Part shown: positions 52,655 through 61,310 of the stretch, in pieces
How positions within the stretch are numbered: position 1 is the first letter of the stretch
How the letters are laid out: each line of letters opens with the position of its first letter
NCBI RefSeq assembly: GCF_026341775.1
Contig: NZ_JAPEOB010000001.1
Span: 4,645,009 to 4,709,008, forward strand
Source of the DNA: Streptomyces sp. NBC_00654
GTDB taxonomy: Bacteria; Actinomycetota; Actinomycetes; Streptomycetales; Streptomycetaceae
DNA: 64,000 nt
Direction of reading: 5' to 3'
Notes under the pieces: generated by a model
Databases searched by the model: none
Seen by the model: only the letters and a program-made list of their open reading frames with translations
Told to the model about the DNA's origin: nothing
Made by a program: the position numbers and the translations under genes

Positions 52655-52865
52655 TCATGCTGCGAGTGAGAGTTTAGCTGTCTTGTGGTGGTGCTGTTCG
52701 AACTCCATCGGGGAGAGGTAGGAGAGCGCGCTGTGTCGGCGTCGGGCGTTGTAGTAGGTGAGCCACCGGAATATCTCGAGCCTTGCCTGAGACATCGTCA
52801 CGAACACTCTCCTGTGCATCGTTTCTCGCTTCAGTCCCTGCCAGAAGCTCTCGGCCAGGGCGTTG
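52655..52865 (-). pseudogene. OrfB end of the split IS3 copy
   Basis: It encodes the final part of OrfB (NALAESFWQGLKRETMHRRV ... EFEQHHHKTAKLSLAA), matching copy 1, but is separated from its N-terminus by the 2.6-kb insert. Confidence 0.85.
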
Positions 52866-52880
52866 ACGCTCCTATAGTTG

Positions 52881-53951
52881 TCAACTCGCTGTGGGGACGG
52901 TCCGTGGTGCGGGTCGGATCAGGTGGTAGACCTCGCGGATGACGTAGCGTTTGAGGCAGCGGATGATCTCGCGTTTCGTCTTGCCCTCGGCGGTGCGGCG
53001 GGTAACGTAGTCGATCGTCGGTTGGTGGAATCGCATGCGGACGATGACGGTGCGGTAGATCGCGGCGTTGAGCTGGCGGTGGCCGCCGTGGTTGATGCGG
53101 TGCCTGCCGCTGGTCATGCCGGAGCCGGTGGGCACAGGAGCGATGCCCGCAAGCTTGGCGAGGGCGGCTTCGGACTTGATGCGTTCGGGGTTGTCGCCGG
53201 CCACGACGAGGATCTCCGCGGCGGTGTCCACACCGATGCCGAATGGTTCGAGTAGTTGCGGGGCGGCACGGTGGACCAGCTCAGCGATCATTTTCGTCAG
53301 TTCCCTGGCCTCGGCGTCGAGGTACTGCCACCGTTTGGCCAGTGTTCGAAGGGCGTGACGCAGTGCGTCCTCGGGGCCCTCCAGCTGTCGAGGACGCAGG
53401 CCCGCCAGGCGCCGGGCCAGAGCGATTTGAGTTTTGCCCGCGGTCTCGTTGCGCAAGAGATCAGGAGCGTGGACAAGCATCGCTTTCATGGTGACCATCG
53501 CCGCTGAGCGCTGTTCGACGGCCTGGTCATGGGCGATCTTGAGCTGCCGGATCATCTCGGCTTCACCGTCGGCGCTCTTGGGCGTGGCCGTCGCGAACCC
53601 TGCCAGGACGGCTCGGGCGGCGTTCTCGGCGTCCAGGGTGTCGGACTTGCCGTTCATCCGTCGCAGCCGCCGGTCCGGGCGGCCGGCCTCGACCACCTTG
53701 TGCCCGGCCCGTCGAAGGAACGAGGCCAGGGTGGCGCCGTAGGAGCCGGTACCCTCGATTCCGAAGGCCAGAATCCTGCCGTATGAGCCTGCCCAGTCCA
53801 GGAGTTGCTGAAATCCGCCGGTGTCGGTGGGGATCGTCAAGGTCGCCAGGATCCCGCCGATCGTGTCCATCACTGCAGCGACGTGCACATGCTTGTGTGT
53901 GTCGACGCCGATCACGACGTGCCCGGACCTGTGCTGCTCGTTGTTGTCCAC
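52881..53951 (-). CDS. IS110-family transposase 1
   Basis: A 356-residue enzyme from GTG 53951, 5 bases after GAAGGGA. The N-terminal RuvC-like DEDD domain starts GHVVIGVDTHKHVHVAAVMD and includes GIEGTGSYGATLASFLRRAG and MNGKSDTLDAENAARAVLAG. The C-terminal Tnp20 domain has LAGIAPVPTGSGMTSGRHRI then NHGGHRQLNAAIYRTVIVRM with the catalytic Ser. It recombines DNA as an RNA-guided enzyme. The frame is intact. Confidence 0.85.
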   Translation of the reverse strand: MDNNEQHRSGHVVIGVDTHKHVHVAAVMDTIGGILATLTIPTDTGGFQQLLDWAGSYGRILAFGIEGTGSYGATLASFLRRAGHKVVEAGRPDRRLRRMNGKSDTLDAENAARAVLAGFATATPKSADGEAEMIRQLKIAHDQAVEQRSAAMVTMKAMLVHAPDLLRNETAGKTQIALARRLAGLRPRQLEGPEDALRHALRTLAKRWQYLDAEARELTKMIAELVHRAAPQLLEPFGIGVDTAAEILVVAGDNPERIKSEAALAKLAGIAPVPTGSGMTSGRHRINHGGHRQLNAAIYRTVIVRMRFHQPTIDYVTRRTAEGKTKREIIRCLKRYVIREVYHLIRPAPRTVPTAS

Positions 53952-54282
53952 CGCGTTCCCTTCGGTCGGTAGCGTGGGGTGCACGCTGTCGCCGGCCGGA
54001 GGGACAGGACTGTCACGGGGACGCTTTGACGAGTTGGCTCCAGGCTCCTGACTTGTTCAATTGCGCCCAGACGCGCGGTCTGCAGCCGTAGCGTCCAGGG
54101 TGTCGGTCGGCACGGGCCCGCAGTGCTCCTTGCCGCCCTCGGGCTGGCTCACTGATAGCGTGCCGCCGCCGGCCGACACCCGCGCGGTGTGGCTCGACAG
54201 AGGCATGAAGGTGACGCAGTGACTTCAAGTCAGGGTGCCCACCGCACTGCCCTTCCTGTCTCATCGAGTGCGAGGCCAGCCT

Positions 54283-55317
54283 GTGATCCTGATCGGTATC
54301 GATCCCCACAAGTCGTCCCACACCGCCGTTGCCGTTGACTCTTCAGGTCATCAGGTGGCCCAGCGCCGGTTCGTCGTCAACGCGGGCACGTTCCGCCAGC
54401 TCATGCGCTGGTGCGAGCAGTGGCCTGAACGCCGTTTCGCCGTCGAAGGTGCCGGCGGCCTGGGCCGTTCGCTCGCCCAGCAGCTGGCCGCCGCGGGCGA
54501 GAACGTGGTCGACGTGCCTTCCACTCTGTCGGCCAGGGCCCGGCTTCTGGCCACCGGCGGAGACCGCAAGACCGACGCCAAGGACGCCCTCCACGTCGCC
54601 CAGGCCGCCCTGTTCCGGAACGACCTGCGGGCCGTGGTGCAGGAAGACCAGACCACGATCCTGCGGCTGCTGACCGAACGGCGCGACGACCTGGTCCACG
54701 AGCGCACCCGCGTCCTCAACCGAATGCATGCCGTTCTGCGTGATCTGCTGCCGGGCGGTGCCCCCACGGGGTTGTCGGCCGACAAGGCCGCCGCTCTGAT
54801 GAAGGGCATCCGGCCAGTTACGGCCACCGACAACTGCCGCCGGGACATAGCGCGTGACCTGCTGGCCGACCTCCGCCGTCTGGACCGGCAGGTCAAGGAC
54901 AACGAGGCCGAGATGCGCGAGGCTGTCGCGGCCACCCGCACCACGCTGACCGTCCTGCCGGGCCTGGGCACCGTGCTGGCCGCGAAGGTCATCGGCCACA
55001 TCGGGGACGTCAGCCGCTTCCCCACCGAGCACCACTTCGCCAGCTACACCGGAAGCGCGCCTCTGGACGCCTCCAGCGGCAACAACGTCCGGCACCGGCT
55101 CAACACCGGCGGCAACCGTGCACTGAACTCGGTCCTGCACACGATCGCCGTCTGCCAGATCCGTGACGGCGGGCGCGGACAGGACTACTACCTGCGCAAG
55201 ATCGCGGAGGGCAAGACGCCGGCAGAGGCTCGAAGGGCCCTGAAACGGCGTCTGTCCAATGTGGTCTACCGGATCATGAAACGCGACCAACGGACCCACC
55301 TCGCTCAGGCCGCTTGA
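54283..55317 (+). CDS. IS110-family transposase 2
   Basis: A 344-residue enzyme from GTG 54283, with ILIGIDPHKSSHTAVAVDSS, RFAVEGAGGLGRSLAQQLAA, GGDRKTDAKDALHVAQAALF in the RuvC domain and FASYTGSAPLDASSGNNVRH then RLNTGGNRALNSVLHTIAVC in the Tnp20 domain. It is of a different subgroup from transposase 1 (shorter, different spacing), so it is a separate insertion. The frame is intact. Confidence 0.85.
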   Translation: MILIGIDPHKSSHTAVAVDSSGHQVAQRRFVVNAGTFRQLMRWCEQWPERRFAVEGAGGLGRSLAQQLAAAGENVVDVPSTLSARARLLATGGDRKTDAKDALHVAQAALFRNDLRAVVQEDQTTILRLLTERRDDLVHERTRVLNRMHAVLRDLLPGGAPTGLSADKAAALMKGIRPVTATDNCRRDIARDLLADLRRLDRQVKDNEAEMREAVAATRTTLTVLPGLGTVLAAKVIGHIGDVSRFPTEHHFASYTGSAPLDASSGNNVRHRLNTGGNRALNSVLHTIAVCQIRDGGRGQDYYLRKIAEGKTPAEARRALKRRLSNVVYRIMKRDQRTHLAQAA

Positions 55318-55492
55318 CACACAGAGGCGCTATGAGGTCACGTCCGTCCGGCGGCAGCGCTTGTTGCATGCCCGGCCGGACGGTCGACAGATCAACGCCA
55401 GGACACCCGTGGGGTCGGTCGTAAGCAAGAGTCAGACCGTCACGGCCGGGACTACCCGATCCTCGCGGGATCCGGTACGAAGAGACTGACAG

Positions 55493-56181
55493 TCGTAGCT
55501 GGAGCCGACCCTGCCCATGCTTCTGCGGATGCCGTGCAGGTCGCAGACCTGGGCGAACGCGGCCGAGGTGTATTGCGATCCGCGGTCCGCGTGGAAGATC
55601 ACTCCGGCCACGTCGCCGCCGCGGGTCGCGACCGCGGCCTGGAGCGCGTCGATGACGAGCTCGGCCCGCATGTGCGGGGCCATCGACCAGCCGAGCACTC
55701 GGCGCGACCGGATATCGATGACGCAAGCGAGGTAGAGCCACGCGGCTCCGACCTGCACGTATGTGATGTCGCCGCACCACTTCTCGTCCAGCGTACCGGC
55801 GGTGAAGTCCCGCTGGACCAGGTCCGCCACCGGCGGCGCGAGGCGGTCCGGGATCGTGGTGCGCTTCTTCTTCCGCAGGTGACGGCCGACGATGCCGTAC
55901 TTGCGCATCAGCCTGGCCACGCGCTTGTGGTTGACCGTGTGGCCGAAGCCGCGCAGTTCGGCATGGACTCGAAGCGCGCCGTAGTTCCCGCGGTGTTCGG
56001 CATGGATTTCGCGGATCTCCTCGACCAGGGCGTCCTCCTCGAACTGCCGCCCCGCCCGCGCCTCGGCGCCGGTGATCCACCGGTAGTAGCCCGAGCGGGA
56101 GACCTCCAGTACCCGGCATATCCGCTTGATGCCGAACATTCCGGCGTGGGTGGAGACGAAGTCCCAAGCGGCGGTCTTCAC
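55493..56181 (-). pseudogene. OrfB N-terminal part of the split IS3 copy
   Basis: It encodes the GTG-started OrfB up to GVGSSYD-like GRVGSSYD, where the IS110 insert follows. The two first acidic residues (WCGDITYVQ and IFHADRGSQYTS) are here; the catalytic Glu is on the other piece. The domain reads as in copy 1 except for a few substitutions (HAGMFG, RKYGIV, KWCGDI). Confidence 0.85.
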
Positions 56182-56486
56182 TTCATCTCCCGGGCGAAAT
56201 AGGCCGCTGCCCGACGCAGGATCTCGCGTTCCAGCTGCCATTCCTTCTCCGCCTTGGCCAGCCGCGCGTTCTCCGCGCGCAGCCGGGCCAACTCGGCCTC
56301 GGTGTCCTGCGACGCGCCTGCGGCGACTGCACGACCGTCGGCATCACGCACCCAGGTCCGCAGCGTTTCGGGGTTGACGTTCAGATCAGCCGCGACGTCC
56401 TTGAACGTCCGCCTGCCGGCCGAAGCCCTCCACAACGCGATCGCGTCGGACCGGAACTCCGCACTGTACTTCGAGGGCCGTGCCAC
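56178..56486 (-). CDS. OrfA of the split IS3 copy
   Basis: A 102-residue OrfA, differing from copy 1 by one visible substitution (GRAVAAG in place of GRPVAAG). It is intact and could still bind the element ends, and possibly act in trans or inhibit the other copy. Confidence 0.8.
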   Translation of the reverse strand: MARPSKYSAEFRSDAIALWRASAGRRTFKDVAADLNVNPETLRTWVRDADGRAVAAGASQDTEAELARLRAENARLAKAEKEWQLEREILRRAAAYFAREMK

Positions 56487-56555
56487 GTAGATCTACACCT
56501 TCCAGGATCAGCAAGATCCATTGTCAGGTGTGTCCACACCACAGGGGTCACCTCA

Positions 56556-57613
56556 CCAATCCCACCACCTGGCCCGACGACAAAGAATTCCTCGGCAAGC
56601 CCGCTGACGCCACCACCGGCCTCACCCACATCGGCGCCCGTGAATACGACCCGGGAATCGGCCAGTTCATCAGCGTCGACCCCATCCTCGAACTCGGAAA
56701 ACACCAGACACTCAACGGATACAGCTACGCCGGCCAGAGCCCTGCCACCAACTCGGACCCCACCGGCACCTGCCTCGACCCGGGCAACGGCCACTGCCAA
56801 CCGGGCAACAACAGCGGCAAGCCAGACCCGGCCTTCCCGATCAACACCAACCCGGCACCGAGCACAGGTGGTACTGCCGGTGGCGGCGGTGGCGGCGGCA
56901 ACGGGGGCGGCAACGGGGGGGTCAGTTATACGGGACAAAATGGGCTGCCAGGTTTTGGTCCGACTATCGGACCTGTGCCGGTGAATCTTCCCTACGTCCC
57001 CCCCATGGTGGCAGCTCCTGGGTATACGCAGATAAGAGATTGTGCCATGAACCCTACGTATCTTGACTGTAACCCTGAGGATGCCGTTTTGACAGGCGGA
57101 GTTGATGGTTTCGTCGAGATCGGGAAGAAGTGGTTCTTGGGTGCACTAGAGCGATATGCAGAATACGGGGAAGATAGTGTGGTTGCTCGACAGGTGATGA
57201 TGTCTGATGTCACTGCAGCGCATAGGAAGGAGATATCGAAGCGCTACTGGGAAGAGGGAAGGGCTAGCGGAGAGCTGTCGTCAAACTCCATAGCAAAAAA
57301 AGGGAACAAGTTTGAACAATTCTCAAAGGATGCTCTTTCGATGGTGGCCGGTGACACGAATGTGGCAACGGCGGTAATGGGGTCGTACACGGCGAACTAT
57401 AAGATCCTGAGAGCCAATAGGCATGGAATCCAAGCGCGAATAACCATCAGGAACTCGATGACTATTTCCTCGTTTGCTCACATTGCAACGGGATATGGAA
57501 CGGGATCGGAGCGTTTTGTTCAGCGGTGGCTGGACAATGATGGGATAATTGCGGCCGATGGAGTTGGTCGGAGTCATGACATGACGATCGTCTTCCGGGT
57601 TGTCATGCCGTAG
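56556..57613 (+). CDS. Orphan RHS C-terminal tip with a toxin domain, 5' truncated
   Basis: The frame enters from the IS3 end without its own start (the only in-frame GTG, 56480, is inside IS3). It opens NPTTWPDDKEFLGKPADATT then TGLTHIGAREYDPGIGQFIS and DPILELGKHQTLNGYSYAGQ, the conserved RHS core end that is cleaved before the toxin. A Gly-rich linker (56860-56930) and about 215 variable residues follow, ending GIIAADGVGRSHDMTIVFRV and VMP. The last 600 bp are markedly AT-richer than the window, a sign of transfer. The toxin family is not recognised. Without the RHS body it needs recombination or an IS promoter to be expressed. Confidence 0.75.
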
Positions 57614-57702
57614 ACCTGTGTGATCTGGGCGCTCATGGCGTTGGATGCCCAGACTCCTGCGGTACCCAGACCGGTTGGTAGTCTCTGGTAATGGAGCGAG
57701 AT

Positions 57703-58149
57703 ATGCGCGAAAAGGGATCAATTTTGACTTTCTGCAGTGCTCTAGTCACCACGTCGGTGATGGTTATTTCGCTGTCGGGTTGTGCATTCCTTGACAATGA
57801 GGCTACTGTGAAATATCCCGACGGCAAGGTGGTGAGTTCGGAAATTCTTGTTGGTAAATGGGTGTCAGGTGAAGCGGAATTGAACTTGCAGCAGGGTGGG
57901 AAATTTTTGGCTGCCGCCGTTATTGGTAGATACTTCGACTGTGTCGATGGCGGGCTGAATGGCGTACAGAGGAAAACTGGTGGAGGAGATTGGCGTAGTC
58001 GTGAAAGTCTGGGCGCCAGTACGGTATTCCTGGATTTTGGCGAAGGATGCTATACTGCTTTGACTGTGGGGGATGTGGGGAATAATATGGTTCTGTGGAA
58101 TCATGTCGAGGGTCGAGATGGCCGACCGACGGTATTTACTCGAGAATAG
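57703..58149 (+). CDS. Lipoprotein, probable immunity protein of the RHS toxin
   Basis: A 148-residue precursor from ATG 57703, with GGAG 6 bases upstream (ATG 57691 is an in-frame alternative). The signal peptide ends in the lipobox LSGC (residue about 27), so it should be anchored outside the membrane. The mature part, NEATVKYPDGKVVSSEILVG then ELNLQQGGKFLAAAVIGRYF and EGCYTALTVGDVGNN, looks like a small beta-barrel with two later Cys. It lies 90 bp after the toxin tip, shares its low GC content and orientation, and has no family match. The immunity role is inferred from position. Confidence 0.7.
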   Translation: MREKGSILTFCSALVTTSVMVISLSGCAFLDNEATVKYPDGKVVSSEILVGKWVSGEAELNLQQGGKFLAAAVIGRYFDCVDGGLNGVQRKTGGGDWRSRESLGASTVFLDFGEGCYTALTVGDVGNNMVLWNHVEGRDGRPTVFTRE

Positions 58150-58266
58150 GTGTCGGCGTACGGTCTTTTAGACGCCTAACTGTCCGATATGTTCCGAGGA
58201 TTTTCGGCCATAAATTCCCGCACAGGAAGAAGAACGCGCCCTTTTGGTTGCCGACCATCATGTCTA
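58150..58266. other. Gap before the IS630 element
   Basis: There is no gene; it is the end of the AT-rich island, up to the left end of IS630. Confidence 0.4.
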
Positions 58267-59370
58267 TTGATCCGAAACGCTTTGGGTTCAGGCTCGTTGA
58301 CGGTGTGTGAGTGATCTGGTGGGGATGCGCGGGCCTGGTCGCCGGACGCGCAGGAGGCCGTGCGGTTGCTGGCAGTGTCCGCGCTGGTGGAGGGCCGGGA
58401 CCGGGTAGAGGTTGCCGCCCTGTTCAAGGTGTCGGTCAGGGCCGTGGACAACTGGTGGGCGAAGTGGCAGGCCGGCGGGCGGGGCGCACTGTTCTCCCGC
58501 GCGCGGGGTCGTCGCGTGGGTGAGCATCAGGTCCTGTCGGAGGCCGAGCAGGCCGCCGTGCGGCAGGCTGTCCTCGATCACATCCCCTCCGACCTGGGGC
58601 TTTCGGGTCAACTGTGGACACGGGGGCAGATAGGCGAGCTGATCTTCAAGCTGTACCGGGTCCGCTTCACCGAGCCCGGGGTGGGCAAGTACCTCAAGCG
58701 TGGGGACTGACCTTCCAGCGTCCGGACAAGCGGGCGGTCGAGCAGGATCCGGAAGCGGTCCGCCTCTGGCACGAGGAGACCTGGCCGGTGATCCGGGCCA
58801 GGGCGAAGGCGGAGAGCGCCGAGGTTCTCTTCGGCGACCAGGTCGGGATCCGCTCGGACCAGGTCACCGGCCGCACCTGGGGCGCCAAGGGCACGACTCC
58901 CATCGTCCGCCGGACTGGGAACCGGTTCTCCGTGAACGCCATGTCCGCGATCAGCACCCGCGGCCGGATGCACTTCATGGTCTTCACCGAGTCGTTCGAC
59001 GCGAAGGTCATGTGCCGCTTCCTCGCCCGGCTCGTCGGGCACTTCGACCGGAAGATCCACCTGATCGTCGACCGGCATTCGGCCCACCGCTCGAAGACCG
59101 TCCGGGCCTGGCTCGCCGGCCACAAGGACCAGATCGAGCTGCACTTCCTGCCTTCGTACTCACCCGAGCTGAACCCCGACGAGCTGGTCAACGCCGACCT
59201 CAAACGCAGCCTGCCCCACACCCACCGGGCCAGGAACCAGACCGAACTCGCCGCCGAAACCCGCAGGTTCTTCCATAGACGCCAGCGTCAACCACACATC
59301 GTCCGCGGCTACTTCGGCGGCCCGCACGTCCGCTACGTCCTGGACGAGAACCCTTTGAGTTTCTGATCAA
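58267..59370 (+). mobile_element. IS630-family element
   Basis: The inverted ends read TTGATCCGAAACGC at 58267 on the left and, as the complement, TTGATCAGAAACTC at the right end 59370; GGGTTC is shared a few bases inwards. TA precedes the left end, as expected for IS630. The transposase inside is frameshifted. Confidence 0.75.
58360..59366 (+). pseudogene. IS630 transposase with a one-base frameshift
   Basis: The N-terminal HTH part (MRLLAVSALVEGRDRVEVAA ... RAVDNWWAKWQ) ends YLKRGD at 58710. The catalytic part continues in another frame as GLTFQRPDKRAVEQDPEAVR. Inserting one base near 58700 joins YLKR to WGLTFQRP, so a base was lost. The DDE residues are in EVLFGDQVG, LIVDRHSAHR and YSPELNPDE. 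The lesion is a single base, so the element may be a recently inactivated copy, or it may use a frameshift. Confidence 0.75.
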
Positions 59371-60264
59371 TGAGCCTTTTCCAACCTCATGTTGAGGCGT
59401 GGTGGAGGACGAGGACTGCCTTCACGATGTCGGTGATCCGGTTGGTGCTGCAGCGGAGCTTCCGCAGGAGGCGCCAACCTTTCAGCACGGCCATGGCCTG
59501 CTCGCCGACGCAGCGGATCTTGGCGTGACTGCTGTTGTGCCGTCGCTTCCAGCGCTTGAGCCGTCGGCCCCGGAAGGGGACTCGAATGTGCCGGCCGGCG
59601 CCTTGGTAGGCCTTGTCCGCCCAGCACTTCAGTCCTGCGGCCGCGAGCGCGTCGACGATGCCATGGCTTCGGGCCGCGGTCAGGTCGTGAGTGGCTCCAG
59701 GCAGAGCCGGGGAAGCCCAGAGCAGTCGGCCGAATGGGTCGGTGAGGACCTGGACGTTCATGCCGTGCCGCTTGTGTTTTCCCGAGTAGTAGGGGGTGTC
59801 GGCGGCGATCCGGTCGATCGGCAGCAGAGTGCCGTCCAGGATCACGAACGCTTTCGTCCGGGCCGTCTCCATCGCCTGGGCCAGGGTCGGAGCGCGAACG
59901 GCCAGGACTTCGATGGCCTCGTGTATGTACCGGTAGACGGTAGCGATGCCGATTCCGAAGCCGGCGGCAAGCTGGGCGTAGGTGTCGCCGCACCGCAGGT
60001 GGGCCAGGGCGAGCAGGGCCTGGCGGCCGGCGGGCAGGCGTCGCCACCGGGTACCGATCTCCCGTCGCCGGACTGCAAGCTGCTCGGCCAGGTGCTGCAA
60101 GGTACTGCTGGAAAGATCGATCGACGACGGGTAGGCAAGCACGCGAAGCTCCTGGCGGACACGGGTGATCTTGGTCGAGAACCCGTCTACCAGGAGCTTC
60201 GTCGTTCCGTACAGCCCGCACCAACCAACACCACAGCCCCACGGTCAGGTTGAAAAGGACTCCA
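59371..60264 (-). mobile_element. IS5-family (ISL2-like) element
   Basis: The ends AGCCTTTTCCAACCTC near 59373 and AGGTTGAAAAGGACTC near 60262 are inverted repeats with one bulge. An ATG flanks both (59370-59372 and 60264-60266), a possible 3-bp target duplication. The element inserted directly next to the IS630 end. It carries one full-length transposase. Confidence 0.75.
59387..60142 (-). CDS. IS5/ISL2-type transposase (DDE_4)
   Basis: A 251-residue transposase from ATG 60142. It has an HTH (YAQLAAGFGIGIATVYRYIH) and a DDE_Tnp_4 core: Asp in KAFVILDGTLLPIDRI, Asp in LKCWADKAYQGAGRHI and Glu in IRCVGEQAMAVLKGW. The frame is complete, ending just inside the element, and looks intact. Confidence 0.85.
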   Translation of the reverse strand: MLAYPSSIDLSSSTLQHLAEQLAVRRREIGTRWRRLPAGRQALLALAHLRCGDTYAQLAAGFGIGIATVYRYIHEAIEVLAVRAPTLAQAMETARTKAFVILDGTLLPIDRIAADTPYYSGKHKRHGMNVQVLTDPFGRLLWASPALPGATHDLTAARSHGIVDALAAAGLKCWADKAYQGAGRHIRVPFRGRRLKRWKRRHNSSHAKIRCVGEQAMAVLKGWRLLRKLRCSTNRITDIVKAVLVLHHAST

Positions 60265-60385
60265 TGTATGCAGATAGTTGGGGGCGACCGGAACGACCGA
60301 GCGATCGCCGGGCCGACGTACGGATGCCGCACGTCGGCCTGGTATTTCGGTTCTGGTAGCCCCAAGGTAAAAGTGAAGGTGAAAT

Positions 60386-60802
60386 GTGAAGATAATTTGG
60401 CCCCTAATCAGGCTCGGATGCATCGTTTTGTCGGCAGTCGCGCCATTGTCCGTCCTCTACTACGTCTTTTTCGGCGTGTTCGAGGCGCAGTCCGGAGCGG
60501 ATGTGCAGAGCGGGGGTCGGTGGGCGGTTGCACTCCAGGTTGCCCTTCCCGCAGCGGCCGTCGAATTGGGGACCATCATGGTCGTGATGCTCTGGGCCAA
60601 GGCGATGAGCACCAATCCCGCCTCACGTTCCGCTCGCGTTGTCTCGGTCGCAATGGCCGCCCTCTGCGCGAGTATCCTCACCTCGTTCTTCGTGGGCCTG
60701 GCGGCGTGGCCCGTGGTCCTATTGAGCTGCATTGTGCCTGCCAGCCTGGCCTCCTCTGCCTTCATGCGGTCTACTACGGCCGTGACCACCCCGCGCGCCT
60801 GA
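60386..60802 (+). CDS. Small membrane protein of unknown function
   Basis: A 138-residue protein from GTG 60386, with GAAGG 6 bases upstream. Four hydrophobic helices: IIWPLIRLGCIVLSAVAPLS (about 3-22), VALQVALPAAAVELGTIMVV (about 48-67), VVSVAMAALCASILTSFFVG (about 85-104) and AAWPVVLLSCIVPASLASSA (about 106-125). No conserved motif is recognised. It stands alone between IS copies. Confidence 0.7.
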   Translation: MKIIWPLIRLGCIVLSAVAPLSVLYYVFFGVFEAQSGADVQSGGRWAVALQVALPAAAVELGTIMVVMLWAKAMSTNPASRSARVVSVAMAALCASILTSFFVGLAAWPVVLLSCIVPASLASSAFMRSTTAVTTPRA

Positions 60803-61203
60803 GAGTGGCGAATTCCAGGGTCGTAGCAACACAGTGATCAACTGGCTGTTGCCAGGAGCTTAGCGAGACGCTCGGCTGGGGTTTCCCAGCTGAGCGTTTT
60901 GCGTGGTCGGCTGTCCAGCTCGGCCGCGACGGCGTCCAGTTCCTCACAGGTTGTAGCGGGCCAGGTGGGTGCCTGCGATCTCTCGGGTTGGTGTCAGTGG
61001 CGGTGAGGGTCAGTGGCGGGGATTGTTGTCGTGGGTTCTTGTTGCTGGTCAGAGCGGTGTCGATCGTCTGGTTTCACTGTCATGAGGCGTTATCTCATGG
61101 TGGGTGACGCTGTCTCAGGTTCGAGAGTTCTTATGTAGTGAGGCCGGTGGGCGCGGTCTGACCGTACCCGGGCCGCCGACCCCGACGCGCTCTGATCACA
61201 GCG
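60803..61203. other. Debris between IS elements
   Basis: It holds the IS30 remnant at 60838-60950 and the GGTTTCACTGTC-type remnant at 61069-61080 that also occurs near 43680. The frame ending ADPDAL at 61194 is the tail of a lost gene next to repeat copy E. No complete gene is present. Confidence 0.4.
60838..60950 (-). pseudogene. IS30-family transposase, C-terminal end
   Basis: The minus strand encodes CEELDAVAAELDSRPRKTLS then WETPAERLAKLLATAS and a stop. RPRKTL and W-x-TPAERL are the hallmark end of IS30 transposases. Only about 37 codons remain. Confidence 0.8.
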
Positions 61204-61310
61204 GCCGACAGCACGAGACCCCGGGCGGTAAGGGCCGCCCGGGGTCTCTGTGTGACATGACGTGACGTCTGTCAGCCGGTTCAGCGGCGGGCTGCGGCTG
61301 GTGTCACGTC
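61204..61310. repeat. Structured intergenic repeat, copy E
   Basis: The stem is extended with matching pairs (GAGACCCCGGGCGG / CCGCCCGGGGTCTC, loop TAAGGG). The GACATGACGTGACGTC block and the GGTGTCACG end are kept, while the small hairpin has drifted (CCGGTTCAGCGGCGGG). The end holds the stop codon of helicase copy 2 on the minus strand, as copy D does for helicase copy 1. Confidence 0.8.

Larger units (their letters stand above)
52866..55492. mobile_element. Insert of two IS110-type genes in the IS3 copy
   Basis: This 2627-bp block interrupts the IS3 OrfB between GGGCGTTG and TCGTAGCT with no target duplication, as expected for IS110-family elements. It carries two divergent IS110 transposases of different subgroups (52881 minus, 54283 plus), so at least two elements inserted in succession. 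The 331 bp between the two genes and the 175 bp after the second are non-coding, and could encode the guide (bridge/seek) RNAs that this family uses to choose its target. Confidence 0.8.
52623..56555 (-). mobile_element. IS3-family element copy 2, split by an insertion
   Basis: The ends match copy 1: TGAGGTGACCCC at 52623 and GGGGTCACCTCA ending at 56555. Removing the insert 52866-55492 leaves exactly 1306 bp, the length of copy 1. OrfA and the first two thirds of OrfB lie on the right side, the end of OrfB on the left. OrfB is therefore interrupted within the codons of the C-terminal DNALAESF block and is inactive. Confidence 0.9.

Noticed and set aside
56480..56555. Native N-terminus of the RHS toxin frame
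   Set aside because: These codons are the inverted repeat end of IS3, so the frame continuity is accidental.
7166..61310. Integron attC sites for the structured repeat family
   Set aside because: There is no integrase, no attC core-site pattern and no cassette array. Terminator plus recombination boundary explains it better.
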